Positions 33,824 to 42,813 of a stretch of DNA of 64,000 nt are shown piece after piece. Source of the DNA: Neolewinella marina (lineage in GTDB: Bacteria > Bacteroidota > Bacteroidia > Chitinophagales > Saprospiraceae); contig NZ_PDLO01000009.1 of the NCBI RefSeq assembly GCF_002631205.1, positions 62,001-126,000 on the forward strand, given 5' to 3'. A program made the position numbers and the translations under genes. Under the pieces are notes generated by a model that searched no databases, had not been told where the DNA came from, and saw nothing but the letters and a program-made list of their open reading frames with translations. Position 1 is the first letter of the stretch; every line of letters starts with the position of its first letter.

Positions 33824-36008
33824 TGGTGTACTTTATGAGGTGATGGACGCCCCGCCACTGGTAGGGCTGCCCGTTAAGGGTTAATGAATGTTCTTGCGCC
33901 GGATCGGCCGTCGCGTTGGACAGTAGCAGCAGCCAGTTCCCGCCGTTCTTGTGGCTGAACTGCAGGGCGGTGTAGCTTTCGTTGTCGGTCAGCAGCTTCA
34001 GGTCGGTAATGTTGCCGTAGGGGTTGCTGGCCACCTCCACCCGGGGGTTGTAGCCACCGTGGGATTCCAGGACGGAAACGAAGGTGGCGTTGCTCACCCC
34101 TTCGCGCCGCAGCAGGAAGCCGGGGTCGCGGCGGAGGTTGAATTCCGGATCGTTGGCTCCGGGCCGTACCATCAGAACTTCGTCCTCCGGCTCCGTCAGC
34201 ATGGTCTGGGTGTAGAAGCGCCCGTTGCCGATCCACTGGATGGTAGCGTTTTCCCCGGCGGTCCGCCCACGGGCTTCCAGGAACAGGTGCTGGTAGCCGT
34301 GGGCGGAATCGAGGGGTTGGAGGGTTTTTGGGATAGAATAGTCGAAATCGGTGGTCATGAGCTGCCCCATGTACCAGGTAGGCAGTTCGTGCACGGCCGG
34401 TTGGTCGCCGGTGGCGCGGAAGAGGTCGATGAGCAGGGGGTGCTCGAAGGCCGAATCCTGCAGCAGCCACTGGGTGCGGTGCAGCTTGCGGCCGGGATAG
34501 GCGTTTTCTGCGATGGCGCTGACCATCTGTAAACTGGTGTCCTCCGCACGGAAGGCGTACTGATCCGGGTGGTGCTTTTCCCCGATGCGGATGTCGCCGT
34601 TGTAGTGGGAGGTGCGGTCGATCACCAGGGTGTTGTGGGCCACCGATTGCTTGGCCCAGGTCTGGTTTTCGGGGAGGTAGCGGCCGCCCCCCTTCTGGTC
34701 GATGTTGACCCAGCGCGCGGCCCCGTAGTCCTGGACCACCTCGCCGGTAAGGTCGTAAAGGGAGTAGGACAGCTTGTCGAAGTGGCCGTGGCCCATGCCC
34801 TGGGCGGAGTACTTCATCACCAGGGTGGTCTGCTCGTCTCCCGCGCCGTAGGCGCGCAGGATGCCCACGCCCCCCTCGTCGCCCTCGGGGCCATCGGTGA
34901 AGGCGATGGAGCGGGGGCGGAAGGACTTGGCCTTTCCGGCGTGGAGCGCGGTGGCAACGGCCAGTCCGGCCTCGTCCAGGGTCACGGAACCCTGCTCCCG
35001 GGCCAGGGAAAGCAGGCCGGGGTTCTGTCCGTAGAGGGCGTAGCCGTAGTCAACAACCTTGACCACCTCCGGCGCGTAGAGCGACATCCCCTTCTGGGAA
35101 TCGTTGAGGGGGAAGAAGTTGCCCTGGGGATCGGCCTCCAGCAGGAGGGCGTCGATGGCTTTTCCGAGGATGCTGTCGCGGTAGGCCACGATATTCAGTT
35201 CCGGACGTTCTTCGGCCAGCGCCAGTCCGAAGAGCAGGAAGGGGGAAAGGGCGTAGCGCAGGTAGTAGGGGCCTTCGGTGAAGTAGCCGTCGGGGGAGAA
35301 GGAAAGGTCCAGCTGGGCCAGGAAGCCCGCCCGGCCACTCTCCGAAACGATCCGCCCGCTGTCGTCGTCGCGCAGGTCCTTCGGCAGCTGTTCCGCCGGG
35401 ATGCCGTAGAGGGCGCGCTGCACCAGTTCCTCGTCGTCCATGACCAGCCCGATCATGCCCACGGCCGCGTTGCCCCAGGTGGAGTGGTTGTGGATTCGAT
35501 TGAAAAACTGGGGGTTCTCAACGGAAAGGAAGTCCGCCATCGGGCGGAACAGCTCCCGGTTCAGGCGCTCCCGTACCGCGGGGTCCAGCCAGTCGTAGAT
35601 GTCGCCATAGGCCTGGCTTACGTACACCAGCCAGTTGGCGTCGTTAAGGGCCTGCCAAAAGATCTTGCCGTTGGCGTAGGAGCGGTCCGTCGGGTGGGTA
35701 GGCCAGCCACGGTAGACCTCGGCGTACGCGAGCAGGCCATCGCGGACGAAGGCGGCGTACTTTTCCTCCCCGGTCAGCCGGTAGAGGGCCGCGGCGTCGC
35801 GGAGGGTTTTCCAGTTCTGCTTGTGGACCTCGTGGGTGTAGCCCCCCGCCATATCCTTGGGGGTGGGGACCAGGAAGTCCTGCTGCATCGCGGCGTCCAC
35901 CTGCACCTGCGTCCCCGCCAGGGTAGCGGCGAAGAGCGGGGGGTAATCCGTCTGAGCGAAGGCGGACAGCGACAGGGCGGAGAGAAGGATGAGAATCAGG
36001 TTGCGCAC
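33810..36008 (-). CDS. Oligoalginate lyase, PL17 (heparinase II/III fold)
   Basis: 732 residues from GTG 36008 (VRNLILILLSALSLSAFAQ, a clean signal peptide); no downstream start keeps the signal. The N-terminal (alpha/alpha) toroid spans about residues 60-380 (NRIHNHSTWGNAAVGMIGLVMDD includes the Asn-His pair used in catalysis). The C-terminal beta-sandwich spans about 390-730 (MGHGHFDKLSYSLYD and NTLVIDRTSHYNGD). The order and motifs match exolytic PL17 enzymes, which release unsaturated monouronate from oligomers in the periplasm. It starts 2 bp after the PL6 stop and overlaps kdgF. Confidence 0.93.
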   Translation of the reverse strand: MRNLILILLSALSLSAFAQTDYPPLFAATLAGTQVQVDAAMQQDFLVPTPKDMAGGYTHEVHKQNWKTLRDAAALYRLTGEEKYAAFVRDGLLAYAEVYRGWPTHPTDRSYANGKIFWQALNDANWLVYVSQAYGDIYDWLDPAVRERLNRELFRPMADFLSVENPQFFNRIHNHSTWGNAAVGMIGLVMDDEELVQRALYGIPAEQLPKDLRDDDSGRIVSESGRAGFLAQLDLSFSPDGYFTEGPYYLRYALSPFLLFGLALAEERPELNIVAYRDSILGKAIDALLLEADPQGNFFPLNDSQKGMSLYAPEVVKVVDYGYALYGQNPGLLSLAREQGSVTLDEAGLAVATALHAGKAKSFRPRSIAFTDGPEGDEGGVGILRAYGAGDEQTTLVMKYSAQGMGHGHFDKLSYSLYDLTGEVVQDYGAARWVNIDQKGGGRYLPENQTWAKQSVAHNTLVIDRTSHYNGDIRIGEKHHPDQYAFRAEDTSLQMVSAIAENAYPGRKLHRTQWLLQDSAFEHPLLIDLFRATGDQPAVHELPTWYMGQLMTTDFDYSIPKTLQPLDSAHGYQHLFLEARGRTAGENATIQWIGNGRFYTQTMLTEPEDEVLMVRPGANDPEFNLRRDPGFLLRREGVSNATFVSVLESHGGYNPRVEVASNPYGNITDLKLLTDNESYTALQFSHKNGGNWLLLLSNATADPAQEHSLTLNGQPYQWRGVHHLIKYTNASE

Positions 36009-36010
36009 GG

Positions 36011-38326
36011 TTATTCGCTGAGTTGAGTGCCCACGGGGGTGCCGTCGGGCAAGGTGGTGACGGGCTCTTCCAGGTTGAGGTGGAGGTTCTGGGTGCGGTA
36101 GGGCTCGCCATTGTCCAGCAGTTCGGTGCCGCCGGAGAAGACGGAATTCTCGATGAGGACCACGGGCTCGCCTACCACGAGGTGGAGGCGGACGGGGGCG
36201 GAGTCGTCGAAGACGCTGTTGGTGATGTGGACGTACTGGGTGCCGTGGAGGCTGACGGAGCTTTCCGAGCGGTTCCACTTCTCATCGGTGCCCACCTCGT
36301 CGAAGGTGCAGCGGTCGATGGTGAGCATGGGGCCGAAGGTGCTTTCGTCGCTGCCCCCGCGGTGGAGGTGGAGGGCGGCCTGGCCGATCTTGTCGAAGAA
36401 GCAGTTCTCCAGCACCACGTTCTCGGCGTTGTAGATGCCGATGTCGTCGTTCTCCTGGTCGAGGGGCAGCACGCTGCCGCTGACGTTGCGGAAGCTGGAG
36501 TTGCGCACCACGATGGAGTCGGCGAAGGTGTGCTTGTACACCCGCAGCACGTTGAAGGAGTGGTTCACGTCCAGGTTGGTGAAATCGCAGTCCTCGATGA
36601 ACAGCTTGTAGTTGTTGACCATGGAGTAGCGGCTGGTGCGGATCACGCTGTTCAGCGGCTGGTCGAGGCACTCGCGGCCGTCGACGTGCACGCCACGCAG
36701 GGTAAGGGCCCCGCCGTTCTCGATGTTGAGCAGGGAGGTCTTGCGGAAGACCAGCAGGGGTTTCTCCGACCCGGCCGCCTCAATGGTGATGGGGTGGCGC
36801 AGGTCGATGGTCATGGTCTGGAGGTACTCACCGGGCGCCAGGCGGATGATGTCGCCGGCGGCGGAGCGGGCTACGGCTTCCGACAGGGTGTTCTCGCCGG
36901 GGCCGATCTCGATGGTTTGCCCGGTACCGAAGTGCTGGGCCTCTTCCCGGCGGGGGTACCAGTTCACGCCCGTATTCTCCGGGGTGGCCATGGTCGGGAT
37001 GCGGGCGCGGATGCTGTCGGCGGCCGGGGTGCCCGCGGGCAGCATGACGCCGTGGCCGGCGTCGGTCAGCTTCAGGGGGCGCCGTTCGAAGCCCTCGTCC
37101 TGGAGGGGTACCAGGTTCTTGTCCAGCAGGTTGTTGCGGAAGGTGATGCCGCTGATGTCGTCGTAGACGGTGAAGAGGGAATCGCGGTTGCGGTTCACGA
37201 AGACGTTGTCGGCCACCACCGTGCTTTCGGGTACGGCACTGCGCTCCTCGTCGCTGCCGGCGCCGAGCTGGATGTGGTCGCAGTCGACGAAGACATTGTT
37301 GCTGGCTTCCGAGTCCTTCACCTGGTGGTAGCGGTTGATGGGGGAGTTGGGCACCCCGTTCATGATCACCAGGGCGCCGCGGAAGCGGTAGCCGGTCAGT
37401 CCGGCCAGGTAGTTGTTGGTCACCGTTTGCCGCTCGTTGATGATGCGGATGCCGCCGGTATTGGGCTTGCCGTTGCCGAAGAAGAAGTTGCCGTCGACCG
37501 TGGTGTTGTTGCCGTGGCGCATCGTCAGCGTCCCCTGGCACTCGTGGAAGGTGTTGCCGCGGAAAATGTTGCCCCCCGATTTGTTGGAGATGATCTCGTG
37601 CTCCCCGTTGCAGCGGTCGAAGTAGTTGGACTCCACCACCGTATTGGAGTTAGTTAAGGAGTAGTGGCTGGTGCCGATGCGGAGGGTTTCCCCTCCGTTG
37701 GAGCCCAGGATGGGCCGCTCGCCGAAGTAGTTGTGGTCGATGCGGTGGCCGTTCTCCCGGCTTTCCTCGCTGTTGAGGCGTACGGCCAGGGTCACGCCCT
37801 GGTTGCGCTTGCCGGTGAGGTAGTTGTGGTCGAAGCGGTTGTTGCGGCCGTAGAGGCCCACCCAGTAGTCGCTTTCGTAGCGCTCGGGCGGGTTGTAGTT
37901 GTCGATCACGCACTCCGTCACCCGGCAGTAGTTGCAGAGCTCGTCGTCGGCGGTGCGGAAGGAGATGACTTCGCTGGTGGGGGTGTAGCCGTTGCGGAAG
38001 ACGAGGCCTTCCACCACGAGGTGCTCACCGGAGAGCCGCAGGTAGGACTGTCCTTCCAGGAACACCTTCCCCTTCTCCTCGGCCACGAGCCGGATGGGGG
38101 CTTCGGCCGTTCCCCGCCCCGTGAATTCCAGGGCCAGGTCCTGGTAGCTGCCGTTGGGGACGACGATGGTGGCGCCGGGTTGGGCGTCGCGGATGGCCCG
38201 GACCAGGGCATCGGTGGCTTCCTGGGCCTCCGCGGGCGCGCCGCATCCGTACAGCAGGAGCAGTACAAGGCAGCGGCTCAGCCAGCGGGGTGCAGGTGCC
38301 AGGGTGGGGAGGTAATGCAGTGGCAT
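36011..38326 (-). CDS. Alginate lyase, PL6, two beta-helix domains
   Basis: 771 residues from ATG 38326 (MPLHYLPTLAPAPRW). The signal ends around YGC-GAPAEAQ, so it may be a lipoprotein. The N-terminal right-handed beta-helix (about 35-420) is the PL6 catalytic domain: HEIISNKSGGN carries Lys249 and LTMRHGN Arg270, the same 21-residue spacing as the catalytic Lys/Arg of characterised PL6 enzymes. A second beta-helix (about 490-750) follows, as in the long two-domain PL6 type. Such enzymes attack alginate oligomers, often exolytically or at MG/G-rich sites. It lies 4 bp after the truncated PL7 and 2 bp before PL17. Confidence 0.93.
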   Translation of the reverse strand: MPLHYLPTLAPAPRWLSRCLVLLLLYGCGAPAEAQEATDALVRAIRDAQPGATIVVPNGSYQDLALEFTGRGTAEAPIRLVAEEKGKVFLEGQSYLRLSGEHLVVEGLVFRNGYTPTSEVISFRTADDELCNYCRVTECVIDNYNPPERYESDYWVGLYGRNNRFDHNYLTGKRNQGVTLAVRLNSEESRENGHRIDHNYFGERPILGSNGGETLRIGTSHYSLTNSNTVVESNYFDRCNGEHEIISNKSGGNIFRGNTFHECQGTLTMRHGNNTTVDGNFFFGNGKPNTGGIRIINERQTVTNNYLAGLTGYRFRGALVIMNGVPNSPINRYHQVKDSEASNNVFVDCDHIQLGAGSDEERSAVPESTVVADNVFVNRNRDSLFTVYDDISGITFRNNLLDKNLVPLQDEGFERRPLKLTDAGHGVMLPAGTPAADSIRARIPTMATPENTGVNWYPRREEAQHFGTGQTIEIGPGENTLSEAVARSAAGDIIRLAPGEYLQTMTIDLRHPITIEAAGSEKPLLVFRKTSLLNIENGGALTLRGVHVDGRECLDQPLNSVIRTSRYSMVNNYKLFIEDCDFTNLDVNHSFNVLRVYKHTFADSIVVRNSSFRNVSGSVLPLDQENDDIGIYNAENVVLENCFFDKIGQAALHLHRGGSDESTFGPMLTIDRCTFDEVGTDEKWNRSESSVSLHGTQYVHITNSVFDDSAPVRLHLVVGEPVVLIENSVFSGGTELLDNGEPYRTQNLHLNLEEPVTTLPDGTPVGTQLSE

Positions 38327-38330
38327 AGGG

Positions 38331-38780
38331 TTATTGGGTTGCCGTTGGTTCGTAAAATTTGACGCGGGCGAAAGCGTCGGGTTCCTTGGCCTGCAGGTAG
38401 TTACCTGCCTTGAAATAGTTTTCGAAGCCCCCCCACTTCTCCATGTCGAAGCCGGCATAGGTGCGCGTCTCCCGGTCGTTCAGGGTGACCCGCATCCCGG
38501 CCGCGTCGGCGACGATCTCCAGGGTGGAGGGTTCGGTGCCCACTTTTTCCGGGAAGATGTAGCTCTGGTCATCGCCCAAGGCGGTGGTGTGGAACATCTC
38601 CACGTGGCTGGGCTCCGGATACTTATGGTTCTTGCTCTTCAGCCGCACTTTCCCCTTTCGCCAGTAGTTTTTCATCGTGGGTGGGGCGTTGTTGTCGTTT
38701 TCTCCGATCCGGTCGCGGTGGGTGTCTTCCCCTGGCTCGTTGAATCCCGGATTGAGGATCTGTTGGGTAAAGTTTACCAC
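38331..38780 (-). pseudogene. N-terminally truncated PL7 alginate lyase
   Basis: 149 residues if started at GTG 38780; an in-frame TAG lies 30 bp further up. Residues about 36-145 match the C-terminal half of a PL7 domain, ending WGGFENYFKAGNYLQ and FARVKFYEPT, which contains the catalytic YFKAGxYxQ motif. The RTELR and QIH motifs and the signal peptide are missing. Upstream frames (38781-39106) show no PL7 sequence either; they hold only an unrelated 59-codon open frame (38774-38953). It is the first gene of the lyase operon. Most likely it is a gene remnant; a short functional protein is possible. Confidence 0.7.
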
Positions 38781-39106
38781 AGCCTCATGTTGGTCGGTTG
38801 GATTCTAAGGCTGGCCACCTGCCCCTTCACGGGGATCACGCCCACCACCCGCTGGAAGGCGGCCGGAGTTGCGGCGAGGAGGACGGGCCGCAGCGCGGAC
38901 AGCAACATCAGCCAGGCGCGGCGGCGGTGCGCGCCGTTCGGATAAGATGTCATGGGTAAAGAATTTGCATGATGACTAGAAGTGCAAGGGCAATCCGGTC
39001 CCGTTCCGCCCGGGGCGGGCGGTCAGGGCTGAACAAACCGGTGACGGTCAGCTCCTCAGGAGCCGGGTTCAGGGAAAGCCGTAATGGACTGGTTCGGAGG
39101 CCGGGG

Positions 39107-39847
39107 TTACCGGTCTATCGATGGTCGGAAACTTAATTCAGTATTGTCGCGCATAGTCTGGCTGAACCGGGATACGTCTCCCAGGTGCCGGCGCATGGCT
39201 TCGGCAACCGCCACGGGGTCCTGGTTGCGGATGTGGCGGAGTATTTCTTCGTGTTCGTGATGGGCTTTGAGCTCGGTATGGTCGTCGCAGATGCGGTACT
39301 TCACGTAGTTGTTGATGATGTCGGGGGTGATGATCATCATCAGCGACTTCAGTACGCCGTTCTTGCTGGCGTCGGCGATGCTGAGGTGGTACAGCAGGTC
39401 TTCTTCCACGGCGGGCTCTCCGGCGCGGATCTTTTTCTCGTAGGCGGCGAGCGCCAGTTCCATTTGCACCAGGTCGTCGGCCGTGCGGCGTTGGGCGGCG
39501 AGCTTAACACACTGTACTTCCAGCATCACCCGGGTTTCCACCAGGGAGGCGAAGTCGCTTTCCTCGAGCTGGAGTACGTCGGTGATCAGGCCTTCCAGGG
39601 CGGCGATGCCCATGCCGGCCACCACCGTCCCGCTCTGGGGCAGGGTGCGCAGGATGCCGTAGAACTCCAGTTTCTGCAGGGCGTCCCGGACGTGGCCGCG
39701 GCTGACGCCGAGGCGCTCGGCCATCTTGCGTTCGGCGGGCAGTTTGTCGCCGGGCGCCAGCTGTCCCGAAGTGATAAGGGCCCTCACCTGCCGGATGATG
39801 ACGTCTACCGGACTCTCGACCTTTATTTCACTGAAGTTCTCTAACAT
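39107..39847 (-). CDS. GntR-family regulator, FadR subgroup (FCD domain)
   Basis: 246 residues from ATG 39847 (MLENFSEIKVESPVDVIIRQV); longer frames would translate the operators. A winged helix-turn-helix lies at about residues 12-75 (GDKLPAERKMAERLGVSRGHVRDALQKLE). An FCD ligand domain follows (about 90-235) with Asp/His positions for metal and acid binding (DLLYHLSIAD, HHEHEEIL, MRRHLGDV). Members sense sugar acids such as KDG and release DNA. Its promoter carries two copies of the palindrome found at susC1, so it probably represses itself, the left arm and, if transcription reads through 330 bp, the lyase operon behind it. Confidence 0.92.
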   Translation of the reverse strand: MLENFSEIKVESPVDVIIRQVRALITSGQLAPGDKLPAERKMAERLGVSRGHVRDALQKLEFYGILRTLPQSGTVVAGMGIAALEGLITDVLQLEESDFASLVETRVMLEVQCVKLAAQRRTADDLVQMELALAAYEKKIRAGEPAVEEDLLYHLSIADASKNGVLKSLMMIITPDIINNYVKYRICDDHTELKAHHEHEEILRHIRNQDPVAVAEAMRRHLGDVSRFSQTMRDNTELSFRPSIDR

Positions 39848-39886
39848 GGGAGCTTGATTGTACCGCGGACTAACCGGCGGGCCGAA

Positions 39887-39917
39887 CAAATATAAGGACT
39901 GGAATTGGTTAACCAAA
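39887..39917 (-). promoter_or_regulatory. Promoter of the GntR regulator gene
   Basis: On the minus strand TTTG (39917-39914), a 19-nt spacer and TATATTTG (39894-39887) match the Bacteroidota consensus at both boxes, with the same spacing as the susC1 promoter. Confidence 0.75.
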
Positions 39918-39931
39918 TTTTGGTTGACCAA
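39905..39931. promoter_or_regulatory. Operator pair before the GntR regulator gene
   Basis: TTGGTTAACCAA (39905-39916) and TTGGTTGACCAA (39920-39931) stand 15 bp apart. The first covers the spacer and most of the -33 box of the regulator's promoter, indicating autoregulation. Confidence 0.85.
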
Positions 39932-39990
39932 TTTTTGAAAATTATGTTTTATGCTTGGTTCTGGGCGGCGTCGTTGCGGTTGTGTCACTT

Positions 39991-40162
39991 TGTCAGACAT
40001 CGGATGTCGTAGACATCCGATGTTGTTGGGGGGAGGCGGTCAATTTTGGCGTTTTCTCACGAAAATACGGTTTTTCGCGCCCGAATCATCGATTTTACCG
40101 GCAATATACCCCGGAATCAGGCACCCGCGCCCCCGCCAAAAAGTCAGACATCCGATGTTGTC
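39991..40162. repeat. REPIN-like element B
   Basis: Copies of the 23-bp palindrome family at 39991-40008, 40009-40026 and 40143-40162 flank about 115 bp of unique sequence. The right copy overlaps the lgt2 coding end: on the minus strand it encodes the last residues TTSDV and the TGA stop. Confidence 0.8.
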
Positions 40163-41310
40163 ACCCGACCCCGGCGGCGTACTACTATTCCCCCGATTAT
40201 TCCGGTCAACATGAAGCCGATGGCGATGATCTGGGCCTGGGTAAGCTGCAGGCCGAGCACGTCGTAAAGGTCATTGAGCCGCACGTACTCGATGAAGAAG
40301 CGCTCCACCCCGTTCAGGAAAAGGTAGATGCAGAACAGGGCACCCGGCCAGATGGTGAGGAGCTTGCGCACTGCCCAGAGGATGCCCCCGATCGCGAAGG
40401 CCATCAGCGTCTCGTACACCGGCGTGGGGTAGTGCAGTTCGGGTAGCACGCTGCAGTAGTCGACCGTACAGCCGGGGATGGGTACCCCGCGGTTGAGCAC
40501 GTTGTGGGGGTAATCGTAGCCGTAGAGCCAATCGGGCAGGAACCACCCCTCGGGGATGGCGCCGATGGCCGTGCCCCAGTCGCCGTCGCCGCTCAGCTGA
40601 CAGCCGATGCGCCCCACCCCGTAGGCGACGATGAGGGCCGGAGCCACCGCGTCCAGGATGGGGACCACCGGGATGCGGTGCCGCCGCAGGTAGTAGTACA
40701 CCGCCAGTCCGCCGCCAATGAGGCCCCCGTAAATGGCCAGTCCGCCGCCGCTGAAGAGCTCCCGCAGCGGATTCTCCAGGAAGCGGTCCCAGTATTCGAT
40801 CACGGCGAACAGCTTGGCGCCGAGCAGTCCGCCCACCGCGGCCACCATGGTGATGGGACCGACGCGGTCGCTGGGGTAGACGTTCACCGGCTGGGGGACG
40901 GGGAGGTTTTTCTGCTTCCGCCCGATGTTATAGTAGTAGCCGAAGAGGAGGGCTGCCCCGAGCAGTCCGCCCAGGAAGTAGCCCTCAGTGGAGAGCAGCG
41001 TTCCGGCGGGATCCTGCTGGAAGGCGGTGAAGTTAGCCGCCACGTAGGGCAGTTTGAAACCCAGCAGGAAGCCGATAATGGCGTTGCTGATGTAGTCGGC
41101 CATGGTGACCGTCTGCCCGGGAATCTGCAGTGTCGGTTCCGGGGGCAGCTGCCCGAGGCGCTCGCGCCGTTGGAGTTCCCACTTGAGCAGTCGGGCCGCG
41201 ACGAGGAAGGCGAGCAGCAGGAACAGCCCGAAGGTCTTGACGATGCTGAAGGCATTGTCGCGGGCCGTGCCGATGAGGTCGTGAAGCAGGTAACTGAGAT
41301 CCGGGTACAT
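40144..41310 (-). CDS. lgt: Second prolipoprotein diacylglyceryl transferase-like protein
   Basis: 388 residues, longer than the usual 260-290. An N-terminal extension with a membrane helix and a linker (RLLKWELQRRERLGQLPP) precedes the Lgt core. Core motifs are present: GGGLAIYGGLIGG, YGVGRIGCQLSGDGDWG (the Arg-containing signature), YPTPVYETLMAF and LNGVERFFIEYVRLN. It is clearly more divergent than the Lgt at 8758-9558. Whether it modifies lipoproteins or another acceptor is unknown. A TAGCTTTG -7 box lies 6-13 bp upstream of the ATG, implying an almost leaderless message. The stop codon lies in REPIN-like element B. Confidence 0.88.
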   Translation of the reverse strand: MYPDLSYLLHDLIGTARDNAFSIVKTFGLFLLLAFLVAARLLKWELQRRERLGQLPPEPTLQIPGQTVTMADYISNAIIGFLLGFKLPYVAANFTAFQQDPAGTLLSTEGYFLGGLLGAALLFGYYYNIGRKQKNLPVPQPVNVYPSDRVGPITMVAAVGGLLGAKLFAVIEYWDRFLENPLRELFSGGGLAIYGGLIGGGLAVYYYLRRHRIPVVPILDAVAPALIVAYGVGRIGCQLSGDGDWGTAIGAIPEGWFLPDWLYGYDYPHNVLNRGVPIPGCTVDYCSVLPELHYPTPVYETLMAFAIGGILWAVRKLLTIWPGALFCIYLFLNGVERFFIEYVRLNDLYDVLGLQLTQAQIIAIGFMLTGIIGGIVVRRRGRVTTSDV

Positions 41311-41328
41311 GCCCGCAAAGCTACGCCG

Positions 41329-42501
41329 CTATTTGGTCTGGGCCCGGAGCTGGTCGGCCAGGTCCTGGATGGCGCGGCGGTAGTTGTCGCGGCCATTGGG
41401 CCCCAGGGCGGTCAGCGATTGCTCGGCGGCCTCGAGGGCCTGATCGTAGCGCTGGCGTTTCTGGAGGAAGCGGCCCAGGTTGTAGTAGTCGCGCCACCCT
41501 TCGGCGGCGAGTCCGGCGGCTTCGCCCAGGGCTTCGGCTGCCAGATCGATGATGACCGTGTGGTCGATGAAGTTGGAATTCTCCAGGGCCCCGAAGAGGT
41601 TGCGCAAGCGGGTTTCGTCGCCCGCGGCCCCGCGTTTAAGGTAGTTGCGGGCGGCTTTATACACCTTCTGGACGTCGGATCCGCGCAGGGAGAAGGCGAA
41701 TTCACCTTCGGATTCCAGGCGGCGGGCTTCGTCCTTGTCGAACAGCGCGGCCTTGTCGACCACGGCGGCCATCAGCCGTTCACTGTTGAATTCCAGGGCC
41801 TTGTCGAAGGAGGCGCGCAGGGCGGCGGCCACCTTGTCGTCGTAGGCTTCCCGTCCTTCCAGGCCAATGATGGCGTCACGGTGCTCCAGTAGCAGGTCGA
41901 ACAGCCTGCTGTCGGCCTCCGTCGTGGCGACGAAGATGAGGCGGAGGTTCGCGGGTTCCGTGAAATCCAGGTCGGGCCGGCGCAGGTAGTCGTTGGCGAT
42001 CTTGAGGTGGGGTTCGCCGCGGCGGACCAGGGCGCGGACCAGTTTGAGCGCCGCGCCGGGTTGGCCGGCGTCGTAATCTTTTTGCAGGGCGTCCAGGTTA
42101 TCGACCCGTTCCAGGGCCGTGCGGGCATCGTCGAGCAGCTGGGGGGCGCGGCGGGCGCCGATGACCCGGTGGACGGGCTCGTTGTTCGCGTCGATGAACA
42201 GCAGGGTGGGGAAGGCCGGGGCACGGTGGAATTCGCGGAAAGCGGCGGACTCCGGCTTCTCCATGTCGTACTGAACGTTGACGAAGTTGGCGTTGAAGAA
42301 GGTGCCTACCTCCGCGTCCGGAAACACGTTGGCGGCCATCACCTTGCAGGGGCCGCACCACTCGGCGTAGGCGTCGACGAAGATGAGCTTGTCCTCGGCC
42401 GCGGCCTTGGCGAGGGCTTCGTCCCAGCTGCCCTCAAAGAATTGGATGCCCTGGGCGGATAGGGCCGAGGAAACCAGGAGCAGGGCGAGTAGTCGGATCA
42501 T
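41329..42501 (-). CDS. Secreted thioredoxin-fold protein with TPR-like tail
   Basis: 390 residues with signal MIRLLALLLVSSALSAQG. The thioredoxin domain covers about residues 20-125: DKLIFVDAYAEWCGPCKVMAANVF holds the CGPC redox pair (Cys49, Cys52) and APAFPTLLFID the cis-Pro loop. The C-terminal 260 residues are helical and end in TPR-like repeats (YYNLGRFLQKRQRYDQALEAAEQSL). It likely acts as a periplasmic disulfide reductant or in cytochrome or envelope quality control. The gene ends 19 bp before the lgt2 start and may be co-transcribed with it. Confidence 0.88.
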   Translation of the reverse strand: MIRLLALLLVSSALSAQGIQFFEGSWDEALAKAAAEDKLIFVDAYAEWCGPCKVMAANVFPDAEVGTFFNANFVNVQYDMEKPESAAFREFHRAPAFPTLLFIDANNEPVHRVIGARRAPQLLDDARTALERVDNLDALQKDYDAGQPGAALKLVRALVRRGEPHLKIANDYLRRPDLDFTEPANLRLIFVATTEADSRLFDLLLEHRDAIIGLEGREAYDDKVAAALRASFDKALEFNSERLMAAVVDKAALFDKDEARRLESEGEFAFSLRGSDVQKVYKAARNYLKRGAAGDETRLRNLFGALENSNFIDHTVIIDLAAEALGEAAGLAAEGWRDYYNLGRFLQKRQRYDQALEAAEQSLTALGPNGRDNYRRAIQDLADQLRAQTK

Positions 42502-42538
42502 AAGCGAGGTGTTAGGGGATGCAAGCCGGCCTCCGAAG

Positions 42539-42772
42539 TTACTCCTCCCGGCGGGGCTTTTTGGGCACCGGGTCCGGTCCGAAGGCGCCCCAGGGGTGAC
42601 AGCGGCCGATGCGCTTGAGGGCCAGCCAGCTGCCCTTCAGGACGCCCCATTCCTGGATGGCGCCCACTGCGTAGTGGCTGCAGGTAGGATCGTAGCGGCA
42701 CCGCGGCCCAATCAGGGGCGACAGGGCCACCTGGTAGAAACGGATCGGGAGTATGGCGAGGCGGCGTAGCAC
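42539..42772 (-). CDS. yidD: Membrane protein insertion efficiency factor YidD
   Basis: 77 residues from GTG 42772 ([22 protein letters not shown]). The frame is open to 42940 but that part is repeat element C, so the internal start was chosen. The family signature is complete: [26 protein letters not shown] with the two conserved Cys, then [13 protein letters not shown]. YidD is a small amphipathic protein at the inner membrane that aids YidC-dependent insertion. Neither rnpA nor yidC is adjacent. The thioredoxin gene follows 37 bp downstream. Confidence 0.92.
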   Translation of the reverse strand: MLRRLAILPIRFYQVALSPLIGPRCRYDPTCSHYAVGAIQEWGVLKGSWLALKRIGRCHPWGAFGPDPVPKKPRREE

Positions 42773-42813
42773 GCTATTGTATACACCTGGTGGGGGGGTA
42801 GGGTTTGTTTGGC

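Noticed and set aside
38789-38800. TTGGTCGGTTGG before the lyase operon, resembling the operator
   Set aside because: Only the left half-site matches and the inverted half is missing. The same holds for the TTGGTCGGTT near 19757.
38774-38953. 59-codon frame upstream of the truncated PL7 (MTSYPNGAHRRRAW...)
   Set aside because: It has a weak hydrophobic stretch but no PL7 similarity and overlaps the next start. It is probably chance sequence in the operon leader.
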